A stretch of 64,000 nucleotides of DNA from NCBI GenBank assembly GCA_947373155.1, contig CANBWO010000002.1, forward strand, positions 1 through 64,000. Direction: 5' to 3'. This DNA comes from Microbacteriaceae bacterium (GTDB taxonomy: Bacteria > Actinomycetota > Actinomycetes > Actinomycetales > Microbacteriaceae). The notes beneath the pieces were generated by a model. That model searched no databases and was not told the origin of the DNA. It saw only the letters and a list, made by a program, of their open reading frames with translations. This document shows, in pieces, positions 1 to 7,712 of this stretch. Both the position numbers and the translations under genes were made by a program. Every line of letters begins with the position of its first letter. Position 1 is the stretch's first letter.

Positions 1-534
1 TGGTCGGTTGAAATCGTCCTCAACTCTAAAACCCAGCGGGTTAGCGTCTGCAACACCCTAGAAACGCTTTTGGTTCACAAAAACGCCGCCGAAACAGTCC
101 TGCCAGCCGTGATGCAGGCTCTAAAACTCAAAAAGGTCACCATACACGGTGACGAATCCATCGTGGCGGCGTATCCAGAGTCGCTTGAAGCAACCGAAGA
201 CGATTGGCATGCCGAGTACGGTTCGCTTGATTTAGCCGTGAAGATTGTCGATTCTATCGATGACGCTCTCGAGCACATCGCCAAGTATTCGACCCATCAC
301 ACCGAATCCATCGTCACTGACAGTCAAGCCAACGCCGAGCGATTCTTGGCCGAGGTTGACTCTGCCGTTGTGGTGGTAAACGCCTCGACGCGGTTTACCG
401 ATGGAGGAGAGTTTGGATTTGGAGCCGAGGTTGGAATCTCGACGCAAAAACTGCACGCCCGTGGCCCAATGGGGCTTCGCGAGCTAACCAGCACCAAATG
501 GTTGGTGCGGGGTGCCGGGCAAGTTCGTTCCTAG
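1..534 (+). CDS. proA: Glutamate-5-semialdehyde dehydrogenase (gamma-glutamyl phosphate reductase), C-terminal part
   Basis: This is the 3' end of a gene cut by the window edge; the open frame runs from base 1 (177 residues visible; the family is about 415). The enzyme reduces gamma-glutamyl phosphate to glutamate semialdehyde with NADPH, the second step of proline synthesis in the cytoplasm. The fragment starts just before the RVSVCN..ETLLVH segment, whose Cys (residue 17 of the fragment) is the catalytic thiol in this family, and ends with the conserved [19 protein letters not shown] region. It is followed after 31 nt by a small membrane-protein gene and then nadD, a common actinobacterial order. 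The identification is secure; only the 5' part is missing. Confidence 0.95.
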   Translation, partial: WSVEIVLNSKTQRVSVCNTLETLLVHKNAAETVLPAVMQALKLKKVTIHGDESIVAAYPESLEATEDDWHAEYGSLDLAVKIVDSIDDALEHIAKYSTHHTESIVTDSQANAERFLAEVDSAVVVVNASTRFTDGGEFGFGAEVGISTQKLHARGPMGLRELTSTKWLVRGAGQVRS

Positions 535-565
535 GCTAATCTGGAACTAAGTAAGTAGGAGAAAA

Positions 566-739
566 ATGACTTCCAATATTAAACTCGTCGCCGAAGCTGG
601 GCTTCAGTTGCCGTTCCCGTCGGTGTATTTTGGCGTAATCGCCATGGGTGTTTTCATTGTGCTTGGCCTAGTTGCCTGGTCGTATCGCGACGTTGCCAAC
701 CGTCACGACCACAAATCAAACAACTCACAGGGTCACTAA
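566..739 (+). CDS. Small conserved single-span membrane protein (57 aa)
   Basis: This short ORF has a good Shine-Dalgarno (AGGAG) 7 nt before its ATG. It encodes 57 residues: a short polar N-terminus, one hydrophobic span (about residues 19-41) and a hydrophilic basic tail with the string SYRDVANRHDHK. Small proteins with a very similar YRDVANRH tail are known between proA and nadD in Microbacteriaceae, so position, RBS and composition agree that it is real. It probably lies in the cytoplasmic membrane with the His/Lys-rich tail inside. No function is known to me; the tail could bind metal or a partner protein, but that is a guess. Confidence 0.8.
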   Translation: MTSNIKLVAEAGLQLPFPSVYFGVIAMGVFIVLGLVAWSYRDVANRHDHKSNNSQGH

Positions 740-760
740 TAGCCTTTAGGGCAAGTTCTA

Positions 761-1348
761 ATGACCAGACTGCGACTTGGGGTTATGGGTGGCACATTTG
801 ACCCAATTCATAACGGTCACCTTGTTGCCGCAAGCGAGGTACTAAGCAAATATCACTTGGATAAGGTGATTTTCGTGCCGACTGGCGAACCTTGGCAGAA
901 GCAGACCGTTTCAGATGCCGAACATCGCTATCTCATGGCGGTCATAGCCACGGCTTCAAACCCAAACTTTGTGGTCAGCCGGGTCGACATTGATCGTGCC
1001 GGGCCTACCTATACCGTTGACACCCTGAACGACTTGAAAGCTCAATATCCAGGCGCCGACCTGTTCTTTATCACCGGAGCCGATGCGATTTCTTCGATAG
1101 CGTCATGGAAAGACACCGGCATTATTTGGGGCTTGGCAAAATTCATTGCTGTGACCAGACCAGAGCACGAGTTGCAACTTCCCGAAGCTCCCGAGGGTGC
1201 CATTGAGGTCTGTGGCATTCCTGCCCTGGCAATATCTTCGACGGATTGTCGCAATCGGGTGCGGCTGAACGAGCCGGTTTGGTACCTGGTTCCAGACGGT
1301 GTGGTCCAATACATTTCCAAGCATCAGTTGTATCGAGGTGCCGCATGA
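761..1348 (+). CDS. nadD: Nicotinate-nucleotide adenylyltransferase
   Basis: This enzyme transfers AMP from ATP to nicotinate mononucleotide to form deamido-NAD, the penultimate step of NAD synthesis. The 195-residue length is typical. The nucleotidyltransferase signature [11 protein letters not shown] is at residues 10-20 (H17 and H20 bind the triphosphate), and the C-terminal ISST motif at 158-161 (followed by C..R) is the second nucleotide-binding element. The ATG is preceded by only a weak RBS (GGGCAAG). The stop codon overlaps the ATG of the next gene (ATGA), so the two are translationally coupled. NadD next to RsfS is a widely conserved arrangement. Confidence 0.95.
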   Translation: MTRLRLGVMGGTFDPIHNGHLVAASEVLSKYHLDKVIFVPTGEPWQKQTVSDAEHRYLMAVIATASNPNFVVSRVDIDRAGPTYTVDTLNDLKAQYPGADLFFITGADAISSIASWKDTGIIWGLAKFIAVTRPEHELQLPEAPEGAIEVCGIPALAISSTDCRNRVRLNEPVWYLVPDGVVQYISKHQLYRGAA

Positions 1349-2097
1349 CCGGCGAACAGCTGCCATCGCGCCGTGAACTGCGTGAGGCTCAGCGGCTCAT
1401 TGAGAATCAGCCAATCCAAGTTGCGCCGCCAGCAGCACCAAGGCGACTTGAGCCACCACCAACTCGCAGGCAAATACGCGAACTCGAACGCGCCCAAGAG
1501 CCTTTGGCCCCGGCGCTGATTCACGTTGCACCCCAACCGACGCCTCCGGTGCCTATTCCGCTGCCGCCTCAGCCGGAACCTCCAGTGCCGCAGGTGCCCG
1601 AGGTGCTGCCACCACTGCCGAAGCAATTGGCTCCCGTTGCGGCACCGGCGCCACAACCTTGGTCGCTTACCGATACCGGCTCAATCTTCACAATGTCGCC
1701 GACGCCGGGTGCTGCGCCACAAACGGCATCCATCGTCATTGCAACACCGGTCGACCCATTGAGCTTCACTGGCCCGATAGTAACCTCTGGTGACCGACTC
1801 AGAACCGGGTCGATAACCATACCCTCGTTGGGCTCGGCAACCGCCGAGGTTTCGCTCGCCAAAGCTGCCACTGACGCAGACCTCGCATCGGCATTAGACT
1901 CTAAGGGTGCCTATGTTGCCGGAATACCTCCGATAGCCGCTGCAGGGGTTATCAGGAGTCGCTCTAAAGAGAGCGCTTTTCCACAAAAACTTAGAAGAGG
2001 CAAAGGCCAGCTTTATCTGGTGCTGACCACCGTCTTGCTCATGGCAACGGTGCTAGGGCTCACCTTGGCTGCGTTTCTTCTCGGCATTTTCAACTAG
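1345..2097 (+). CDS. Proline-rich protein with C-terminal membrane anchor, unknown function
   Basis: The chosen ATG overlaps the nadD stop (ATGA); the frame stays open further upstream but would run deep into nadD. The 250-residue product has a charged N-terminus containing two similar stretches (SRRELREAQ near residue 8, [12 protein letters not shown] near 39), a long low-complexity Pro/Ala/Val region (about 55-115), a Ser/Thr-rich linker, a basic patch (KLRRGKGQ) and one hydrophobic segment at the extreme C-terminus (about 223-248). Basic residues before the span suggest the long N-terminal part is cytoplasmic and the protein is tail-anchored. I recognise no enzymatic domain. Proteins of this layout sit between nadD and rsfS in related actinobacteria, so it is probably real but fast-evolving. 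Confidence 0.75.
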   Translation: MTGEQLPSRRELREAQRLIENQPIQVAPPAAPRRLEPPPTRRQIRELERAQEPLAPALIHVAPQPTPPVPIPLPPQPEPPVPQVPEVLPPLPKQLAPVAAPAPQPWSLTDTGSIFTMSPTPGAAPQTASIVIATPVDPLSFTGPIVTSGDRLRTGSITIPSLGSATAEVSLAKAATDADLASALDSKGAYVAGIPPIAAAGVIRSRSKESAFPQKLRRGKGQLYLVLTTVLLMATVLGLTLAAFLLGIFN

Positions 2098-2112
2098 CAA
2101 CTAAAGGAATCA

Positions 2113-2484
2113 GTGACCGCTACAGCCAAGGCCATTCACGCTGCGAACATCGCAGCCCGGGCCGCTTCAGACAAACTTGCCGAGAACATCATTGCGCTTG
2201 ACGTTACCGAGCCATTGCCACTAACCGATATATTCGTGCTTGCCTCGGGCCGCAACGAGCGTCAGGTTGCATCGATTGCCGACGAAATTGAGGCTCAGAT
2301 GCTTGAAGAGGGCATCAAGACCTTGCGCCGTGAGGGAAAATCCCAAGCGCGATGGGTGCTTTTGGATTTTGGCGATGTAATTTGCCACATCATGCATGAG
2401 GAAGACCGCATGTTCTACTCAATCGAACGCCTCTGGAAGGACTGTCCAGTGATCAAACTGGACGTGGTCTCAGCAAGCGAGTAA
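2113..2484 (+). CDS. rsfS: Ribosomal silencing factor RsfS
   Basis: RsfS binds ribosomal protein uL14 on the 50S subunit and blocks joining with 30S when nutrients are scarce. The 123-residue product has the family landmarks: the LTDIFVLASG strand, the NERQVASIADEI helix, RREGKSQARWVLLDFGDVICHIMHEEDRMFYSIERLW, split here as R..G...A.W.LLDFGDV..H.M and the FYSIERLW end. Start is GTG with AAAGGA just upstream, 15 nt after the preceding gene, so it closes the proA-nadD-rsfS series. A tRNA-Ala gene follows 38 nt after the stop. Confidence 0.93.
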   Translation: MTATAKAIHAANIAARAASDKLAENIIALDVTEPLPLTDIFVLASGRNERQVASIADEIEAQMLEEGIKTLRREGKSQARWVLLDFGDVICHIMHEEDRMFYSIERLWKDCPVIKLDVVSASE

Positions 2485-2522
2485 AAATCGTGTAAACTGT
2501 TCAAGTTGCTTAGGCAATGAAC

Positions 2523-2598
2523 GGGCCTGTGGCGCAGCTGGTAGCGCACCTGCATGGCATGCAGGGGGTCAGGGGTTCAAATCCCCTCAGGTCCACCA
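2523..2598 (+). tRNA. tRNA-Ala (GGC anticodon), CCA encoded
   Basis: A complete cloverleaf can be drawn: acceptor GGGCCTG/CAGGTCC, D arm GCGC..GCGC, anticodon stem CCTGC/GCAGG with loop ATGGCAT (anticodon GGC), T arm AGGGG-TTCAAAT-CCCCT, then A and an encoded CCA. A TAAACT -10-like box at 2493-2498 would place the transcript start about 18 nt before the mature 5' end. It is followed by a strong terminator. Confidence 0.96.
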
Positions 2599-2603
2599 AA
2601 AAT

Positions 2604-2632
2604 AATCCCTTCCCTCTGGGGGAGGGATTTTT
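2604..2632 (+). terminator. Rho-independent terminator after tRNA-Ala
   Basis: AATCCCTTCCC pairs with GGGGAGGGATT around a TCTG loop, and the 3' arm runs into a short T tract (TTTTT). It ends the rsfS/tRNA-Ala transcript and isolates the polyamine transporter operon. Confidence 0.85.
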
Positions 2633-2688
2633 CATTACGTTTGTGTCAAATCTTTAGCAATCAAACGGTTTCCGCTTTTGCTCCTCGT

Positions 2689-2694
2689 AGACTG
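2689..2694 (+). promoter_or_regulatory. Putative -10 box (TAGACT) of the polyamine transporter operon
   Basis: TAGACT fits the TAnnnT -10 pattern and lies after the tRNA-Ala terminator and before the first ABC gene. A start site near 2701 would put GTGAGG (2709-2714) in ribosome-binding position for TTG 2721. No clear -35 is visible. Confidence 0.45.
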
Positions 2695-2720
2695 AACCAA
2701 ATCGCACAGTGAGGTACGAA

Positions 2721-3740
2721 TTGCGCTCAGATACAACCCCAGCAATCCAGTTGGTTGGGCTTCAAAAGAATTTTGGTTCAACCGTTGCAGTCGATAATCT
2801 CGATTTAGAGATCCGACAGGGTGAGTTCTTTAGCATGCTTGGCCCATCTGGATCGGGCAAGACCACTGTACTGCGCCTTATCGCAGGTTTCGAGACAGTA
2901 AGCGCCGGACAGGTTTTTCTGGACGGCCAGGATGTGACCAAATCCGCACCATTTGATCGCGATGTAAATACGGTTTTTCAGGATTACGCCCTTTTTCCAC
3001 ATATGAACGTGATCGAAAACGTGGCATACGGATTGCGTGTGCGAGGGGTTGGTAAAGCCGAGCGTCTGGCGGCGGCCAACGAGGCTTTGGCGACCGTTCA
3101 GTTGAGTGCTCTAGCCACCCGTAAGCCCAGCGAACTATCTGGTGGCCAGCGCCAAAGAGTTGCGTTGGCGCGTGCCATTGTGGTGCGCCCAAAAGTGTTG
3201 TTGTTGGATGAACCACTTGGTGCGCTAGACCTCAAGCTTCGCGAGCAAATGCAGATTGAACTTAAGGATCTGCAACGCAAGCTCGGCATCACGTTCATTT
3301 TTGTTACACACGACCAAGAAGAGGCACTGACCCTCAGCGATCGCGTCGCGGTATTTAACAATGGGCGTATCGAGCAGCTGGGAACGCCTCGGCAGCTTTA
3401 CGAAGAGCCCGCCTCGGCTTTTGTTGCCGGTTTCGTAGGTACTTCCAACATCTTTGCTACCACCGAAGCAAAGGCCCTTGTCGGTGCTACCTCGGCTGTT
3501 TCAATCCGTCCCGAGCGCCTGCAACTAACAAAGACCGCGAGTGTTGATGCTGGTGCAATGAGCCTCCCTGGCCGGGTAACAGAGGTAATTTACCTGGGTG
3601 CAGCCGCGAGAGTGATTGTGAGTTGCCAGGGTATCCCAATCACTGTGCTTTATCAGTTTGAGGCTGGGCCTACGCCGGAACGAGATTCGGAGGTCTTTGT
3701 AACACTAAGACAAGCCGACCTAGTCTCGCTCGGCAACTAA
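2721..3740 (+). CDS. potA: Spermidine/putrescine-type ABC transporter ATP-binding protein
   Basis: This is the ATPase of a complete PotABCD-like importer. The 339-residue protein has Walker [10 protein letters not shown] near residue 43, Q-loop QDYALFPHM, signature LSGGQRQR, Walker [13 protein letters not shown], the H-loop THDQEEAL and a C-terminal TOBE-like substrate-sensing domain (last about 80 residues). I chose TTG at 2721 because GTGAGG lies 6 nt before it; an in-frame GTG at 2709 would add four residues but has no RBS. The order ATPase-binding protein-permease-permease, all on one strand with short gaps, supports one operon. Polyamine specificity is inferred from family similarity; related systems move other cations or short organic molecules. 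Confidence 0.9.
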   Translation: MRSDTTPAIQLVGLQKNFGSTVAVDNLDLEIRQGEFFSMLGPSGSGKTTVLRLIAGFETVSAGQVFLDGQDVTKSAPFDRDVNTVFQDYALFPHMNVIENVAYGLRVRGVGKAERLAAANEALATVQLSALATRKPSELSGGQRQRVALARAIVVRPKVLLLDEPLGALDLKLREQMQIELKDLQRKLGITFIFVTHDQEEALTLSDRVAVFNNGRIEQLGTPRQLYEEPASAFVAGFVGTSNIFATTEAKALVGATSAVSIRPERLQLTKTASVDAGAMSLPGRVTEVIYLGAAARVIVSCQGIPITVLYQFEAGPTPERDSEVFVTLRQADLVSLGN

Positions 3741-3775
3741 ATCGTTTCGCTAATCAGATAAGAAGGAGAGAGTAA

Positions 3776-4942
3776 ATGAGAACCAAAGCACTAAAGTCAG
3801 CGGTCATCTTGGTTGCTTCAGCGCTGGTGCTGACAGCCTGTGGCACTGCACAACCGGCTGCCACCTCATCGATGCCTACCAAGTTAGGAGCGAACGAGAA
3901 GACCGTTTCGCTGCTGGGTTGGCCGGGATACGCCGAAGACGGCAGCAACGACCCAGCGGTTGACTGGGTAAGCCCATTCGAAAAAGCAACCGGCTGCCAG
4001 GTTACCTTCAAGAGCTATGGAACCAGCGATGAGGCCATTAGCCTGTTCAAGACCGGTGACTACGATGTGATTGCCGCTTCTGGCGACGCCACCTTGCGCT
4101 TGATTGCTTCGGGTGCGGTTCAGGAACTGAACACCAAGTTGATCCCTAGCTACAAGGACGTTTACCCGTTCCTAAAGGGCAAAGCTTGGAACTCGGCAGA
4201 CGGCAAGGTCTACGGTGTTCCTCACGGTTATGGCGCCAACCTGCTGATGTATAAGAAGGACACGGTTAAGCCTGCTCCTACCAGTTGGGACGTAGTCTTC
4301 GACAAGTCAAGTGCCTACAAGGGCAAGGTCACTGCCTACGATTCGCCAATTTACATTGCAGATGCCGCTGTTTACCTGATGGCACACAACCCAGAACTCG
4401 GCATCAAGAACCCATATGCACTCGATGAGAAGCAGCTCGCTGCTGCTGTTGACCTGCTCAAGGCTCAGCGTGCCAACGTGGGCGAGTACTGGAGCGACTA
4501 CCTAAAGGAAATCCAGGCTTTCGAAACCGGTGACTCTGTAGTTGGTACTACCTGGCAGGTAATCATCAACTCGATGAGCGCGAAGGCAAACGTTGGTTCA
4601 GTACTTCCTTCGGAAGGTGCTACCGGATGGTCTGACTCTTGGATGATCAATAGCAAGGCCAAGAGCCCGAACTGTGCATATGCATGGTTGGACTACATCG
4701 ACCAGCCAAAGGCAAACGCAGCCGCAACCGAGTACTTTGGCGAGGCGCCAGCTACCCCTGCGGCCTGTGACTTCATGGCCAGCAAGGATACCTGTGCTAG
4801 CTACCACGCCGGCGATGAGGCCTACGCCAACAAGATCTGGTATTGGACCACCCCAATCGCCAAGTGCCTCGATGGACGTACAGATGTTCAGTGCACCGAC
4901 TACGCTGCCTGGACCAGCGCCTGGCAAGAAATCAAGGGTTAG
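3776..4942 (+). CDS. potD: Polyamine-type ABC transporter substrate-binding lipoprotein
   Basis: The N-terminus is a lipoprotein signal: MRTK, a hydrophobic core, and lipobox LTAC with the lipidated Cys at residue 22. The mature part (to residue 388) is a PotD/PotF-type periplasmic-binding fold (VSLLGWPGY near residue 43; the DYDVIAASGD and YGVPHGYGANLLMY segments). It captures the ligand outside the membrane and delivers it to the two permeases encoded next. A strong RBS (AAGGAGAGAG) precedes the ATG, consistent with the binding protein being made in excess. Unusually for this family it has six further Cys, five of them in the last 100 residues, suggesting disulfides. Ligand identity is not proven by the sequence. 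Confidence 0.88.
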   Translation: MRTKALKSAVILVASALVLTACGTAQPAATSSMPTKLGANEKTVSLLGWPGYAEDGSNDPAVDWVSPFEKATGCQVTFKSYGTSDEAISLFKTGDYDVIAASGDATLRLIASGAVQELNTKLIPSYKDVYPFLKGKAWNSADGKVYGVPHGYGANLLMYKKDTVKPAPTSWDVVFDKSSAYKGKVTAYDSPIYIADAAVYLMAHNPELGIKNPYALDEKQLAAAVDLLKAQRANVGEYWSDYLKEIQAFETGDSVVGTTWQVIINSMSAKANVGSVLPSEGATGWSDSWMINSKAKSPNCAYAWLDYIDQPKANAAATEYFGEAPATPAACDFMASKDTCASYHAGDEAYANKIWYWTTPIAKCLDGRTDVQCTDYAAWTSAWQEIKG

Positions 4943-4952
4943 TCAGTAACCC

Positions 4953-5864
4953 ATGGCTAAGAAACTAGGCGCGCGGAGCAGGCCCGATACAGGGCTCAGT
5001 TCTGCGCGCCTAGTTTCTAGTTATCTTTTCCCCAGGCCAAAGACTCGTTTAGCGCTTCTGCTTGCTGCGCCAGTCACCTGGTTAGTTCTGATTTATATAG
5101 TTGCTCTGGTGGCTTTGCTGGTTACGGCATTCTGGTCTGTCGACTCCTTTACGGGTGAGATTCACATGACCTGGTCACTAGACAACCTGAAACAGGTTTT
5201 CACGCAGGCGCTCTACCGAACCGTGACGTTTCGAACAGTTGGCATCGCGCTTCTAGTCACAGTTATCGACTTATTGGTTGCGCTACCGATTGCCTTTTTT
5301 ATGGCCAAAATTGCCAAAGCCCGCAGTCAGCGAATCATGGTGATTTTGATTTTGATGCCGCTTTGGGCCAGCTATCTGGTCAAGGCTTACGCCTGGAGAT
5401 CTGTACTAAGCCACGATGGAATTCTGCAGTGGTTATTGCAACCGTTTGGACTCGGCACCCCGGGTTATGGTTTGGCCGGAATCGTCATCACTCAGGCTTA
5501 TATCTGGCTGCCTTACGTGATCCTGCCAATCTTCGCCGGCCTAGAGCGGGTTTCAAACACGCTGCTGGAGGCTTCTTCGGACCTAGGTGCCAAGAGCTTG
5601 ACCACGATTCGACTCGTAGTTGCTCCGCTGTTGCTTCCGGCAATTATTGCGGCCTCGATTTTTAGCTTTTCCCTCACCCTCGGCGATTACATCACTGTGA
5701 ATATTGTTGGCGGACCAAACCAAATGCTGGGAAATTTGGTCTATACCAATGTTGGAGCGGCCAATAACCTTCCGTTGGCTTCCGCGATTGCACTTGTGCC
5801 GGTTGCCATCATGTTCGCCTACCTGGCCTTGGTTCGTAAGACCGGCGCATTGGAGAACCTGTAA
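4953..5864 (+). CDS. potB: ABC transporter permease, PotB-type
   Basis: First permease of the importer, 303 residues. After about 35 hydrophilic residues there are six hydrophobic spans; the first (LALLLAAPVTWLVLIYIVAL) is separated from the rest by a periplasmic loop, as in PotB. The cytoplasmic EAA loop that docks the ATPase is visible as LLEASSDLGAKSLTTIRLVV (about residues 206-225). The gene starts 10 nt after the binding protein and its stop codon abuts the ATG of the next permease, so the two are coupled and probably form a heterodimer. Confidence 0.9.
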   Translation: MAKKLGARSRPDTGLSSARLVSSYLFPRPKTRLALLLAAPVTWLVLIYIVALVALLVTAFWSVDSFTGEIHMTWSLDNLKQVFTQALYRTVTFRTVGIALLVTVIDLLVALPIAFFMAKIAKARSQRIMVILILMPLWASYLVKAYAWRSVLSHDGILQWLLQPFGLGTPGYGLAGIVITQAYIWLPYVILPIFAGLERVSNTLLEASSDLGAKSLTTIRLVVAPLLLPAIIAASIFSFSLTLGDYITVNIVGGPNQMLGNLVYTNVGAANNLPLASAIALVPVAIMFAYLALVRKTGALENL

Positions 5865-6659
5865 ATGCGTATTTCTAACTCCGCCAAATGGGTCCTGGGC
5901 GTAATCACCGGTGTGGTGTTGCTGTTTATCTACCTACCCTTGCTGGTCGTGTTGGCCAACTCGTTTAACGCGAATAAGAACATGGTTTGGCCACCGCCTG
6001 CGTTGACCACGGACTGGTGGGGCAAGGCTTTCCGAAGCCTTGGGCTCTGGGAAGCGGTGGCAACCAGCATTGAGGTGGCGGTGGCCTCCACTTTGATTGC
6101 CCTGGTTCTGGGAACCCTAGTTGCCATGGCGCTGAGCAGATATAAGTTTTTTGGCAGACAAGTTGTGAGTTTGCTGGTGGTGCTTCCCATCGCATTACCC
6201 GGCATTGTTACGGGTATTGCTCTCAACAATGCCTTTAGAACGATTCTTGGTTTACAACTGACCATGGGGACCGTGATTGTTGCTCACGCAACATTCTGTG
6301 TGGTGACCGTCTATAACAATGTGATGGCCAGGTTGAGCCGCATGAACCCGAACCTGCAAGATGCCTCGGCTGATTTAGGTGCTGGGCTCTGGACCACATT
6401 TAGGCTAGTGACTTTCCCGCAACTCAGATCGGCGCTTTTCGCTGGTGGGCTGTTGGCTTTCGGTCTGAGCTTCGACGAAATTATCGTGACCACCTTCACC
6501 GCCGGAAACGGGGTAGTCACCCTTCCGATTTGGATTTACAACAACATGTTCAGGCCCGGACAGGCTCCGGTCGTGAACGTGGTGGCAGTGGTGCTGGTCT
6601 TGTCATCGATGATTCCGATTTACTTTGCGCAGCGAGTGTCCGCGGTACAAGACGCTTAG
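5865..6659 (+). CDS. potC: ABC transporter permease, PotC-type
   Basis: Second permease (264 residues) with six hydrophobic spans and the EAA loop LQDASADLGAGLWTTFRLVT (about residues 164-183). The ATG immediately follows the TAA of potB. The protein contains the FGLSFDEIIVTTFTAG stretch typical of PotC-like permeases (FSLSFDEFVVTFF in homologues). It completes the channel of the polyamine-type importer. Downstream the convergent DUF167 gene ends 36 nt away, and no clear terminator is seen in that gap. Confidence 0.9.
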   Translation: MRISNSAKWVLGVITGVVLLFIYLPLLVVLANSFNANKNMVWPPPALTTDWWGKAFRSLGLWEAVATSIEVAVASTLIALVLGTLVAMALSRYKFFGRQVVSLLVVLPIALPGIVTGIALNNAFRTILGLQLTMGTVIVAHATFCVVTVYNNVMARLSRMNPNLQDASADLGAGLWTTFRLVTFPQLRSALFAGGLLAFGLSFDEIIVTTFTAGNGVVTLPIWIYNNMFRPGQAPVVNVVAVVLVLSSMIPIYFAQRVSAVQDA

Positions 6660-6695
6660 TTTTGCTGGTAGCTGGTTGTTTACCTGGTTGCCGTT

Positions 6696-6926
6696 TTAGG
6701 TTTCGGTGTTCACGCTAACTCGCTTGATTCGGCTGGTGAAGCCCGATTCAATCAACACTTCCGACTTGCGCACGCCAAAATGTTTTGCCAAAAGTTCAAC
6801 TAGCCCCAGGTTGGCTGCTCCGTCTACAGCGCGTTCCTTCAAAAATACGGTCAAGGAGCCATCATCGTTGATTTCAACCAACGGACCTTTTTTGGATCCG
6901 GGTTTGACCATGACCGTGTATCGCAC
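6696..6926 (-). CDS. DUF167 (YggU) family protein
   Basis: This 76-residue protein matches the DUF167 pattern: V.VKPGSKK near the start, FLKERAVDGAANLGLVELLA in the middle and VLIESGFTSRIKRV near the end. The fold is known from structures but no biochemical role is established. It starts with GTG at 6926; an in-frame ATG at 6911 (MVKPGS) is an alternative. It is a single gene convergent with the transporter operon and divergent from deoC, with only 22 nt to the deoC start, so their promoters must overlap. Confidence 0.85.
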   Translation of the reverse strand: MRYTVMVKPGSKKGPLVEINDDGSLTVFLKERAVDGAANLGLVELLAKHFGVRKSEVLIESGFTSRIKRVSVNTET

Positions 6927-6936
6927 AAATCAAACT

Positions 6937-6942
6937 TAGACT
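6937..6942 (+). promoter_or_regulatory. Putative -10 box of deoC (leaderless arrangement)
   Basis: TAGACT ends exactly 6 nt before the deoC ATG, which would put the transcription start at the A of the start codon. No Shine-Dalgarno lies between. No clear -35 at the right spacing. Confidence 0.5.
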
Positions 6943-6948
6943 GTTGCC

Positions 6949-7650
6949 ATGAGCAGAACTTACCGTGGTTTCACTTTTGAACAGATTGCCGGCGCTATCG
7001 ACCACTCGGTCCTCAAGCCAAACAACACGCAGCAGGAAATCATCGATGCTTGCAAGGTGGCGGCTGAATACCAGACCGCTTCGCTTTGCATTAGACCCAT
7101 GGATGTGGCTTTGGCGGCCAAGGAACTGGCTGGTACCGGAGTTCCAGTTTGCACAGTGATTGGTTTCCCGCACGGAACCACCACCACCGCTACCAAGGTG
7201 TTTGAATCGGTTGAGGCGATTGCCAATGGTGCCACCGAGCTGGACATGGTTCTAAACGTGTCTCAGTTGGTGGATGGTTTCTACGATGACGTTGAAAGAG
7301 ACATCGCTAGCGTTGTGGCAGCAGCCGAGGCGCATGCTGAGAACGTGATCGTGAAGGTTATTTTCGAAACGGCACTTCTTAGTCCCGAGCAGATTGTTAA
7401 GGCTTGCCAGCTAACCGAGGCTGCTGGAGCAGATTTTGTGAAGACCTCTACTGGGTTTGCCAGCGCTGGGGCCACGGTTGAAAACATTCGCCTCATGAAG
7501 GCCACCGTTGGGGATCGTCTTCAGGTCAAGAGTTCCGGAGGAGTGCGCACACTTGACCAACTGATTGACATGCTCGAGGCCGGTGCAGATAGAAGTGGTT
7601 GTTCGGCAACCGAGGCGGTTCTAGCCGAATTCAACGAGAAGGCCAGCTAA
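6949..7650 (+). CDS. deoC: Deoxyribose-phosphate aldolase
   Basis: DeoC cleaves 2-deoxyribose 5-phosphate to glyceraldehyde 3-phosphate and acetaldehyde, linking deoxynucleoside salvage to glycolysis. The 233-residue product has the class I aldolase residues: Schiff-base Lys165 in DFVKTSTGF, Lys194 in VKSSGG and Asp99 in ELDMVLNV. Length is normal for the short bacterial form. The start has no RBS but a -10-like TAGACT 6 nt upstream, which suggests a leaderless message. With tdk elsewhere in the window it points to active deoxynucleoside recycling, though the genes are not linked. Confidence 0.95.
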   Translation: MSRTYRGFTFEQIAGAIDHSVLKPNNTQQEIIDACKVAAEYQTASLCIRPMDVALAAKELAGTGVPVCTVIGFPHGTTTTATKVFESVEAIANGATELDMVLNVSQLVDGFYDDVERDIASVVAAAEAHAENVIVKVIFETALLSPEQIVKACQLTEAAGADFVKTSTGFASAGATVENIRLMKATVGDRLQVKSSGGVRTLDQLIDMLEAGADRSGCSATEAVLAEFNEKAS

Positions 7651-7677
7651 CCAAGACAACTTGTGAGTAACAGTAAC

Positions 7678-7706
7678 TTGTAAGTAAAGACCCCCTTGAC
7701 TATGAT
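7678..7706 (+). promoter_or_regulatory. Promoter of the DODA-type dioxygenase gene; leaderless transcript
   Basis: TTGTAA (7678-7683), a 17-nt spacer and TATGAT (7701-7706) form a near-consensus sigma-70 promoter. Six nt later comes the ATG at 7713, so transcription should begin at the start codon itself and no Shine-Dalgarno is present. Confidence 0.7.
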
Positions 7707-7712
7707 TTAGTC

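Noticed and set aside
1246-1344. Upstream extension of the Pro-rich membrane protein into nadD
   Set aside because: The extra 33 residues are an out-of-frame reading of nadD; the ATG at 1345 overlapping the nadD stop is the usual coupled start.
1526-1762. Arg/His/Cys-rich 78-codon plus-strand ORF inside the Pro-rich gene
   Set aside because: It is a frame-shifted reading of proline codons and has no RBS.
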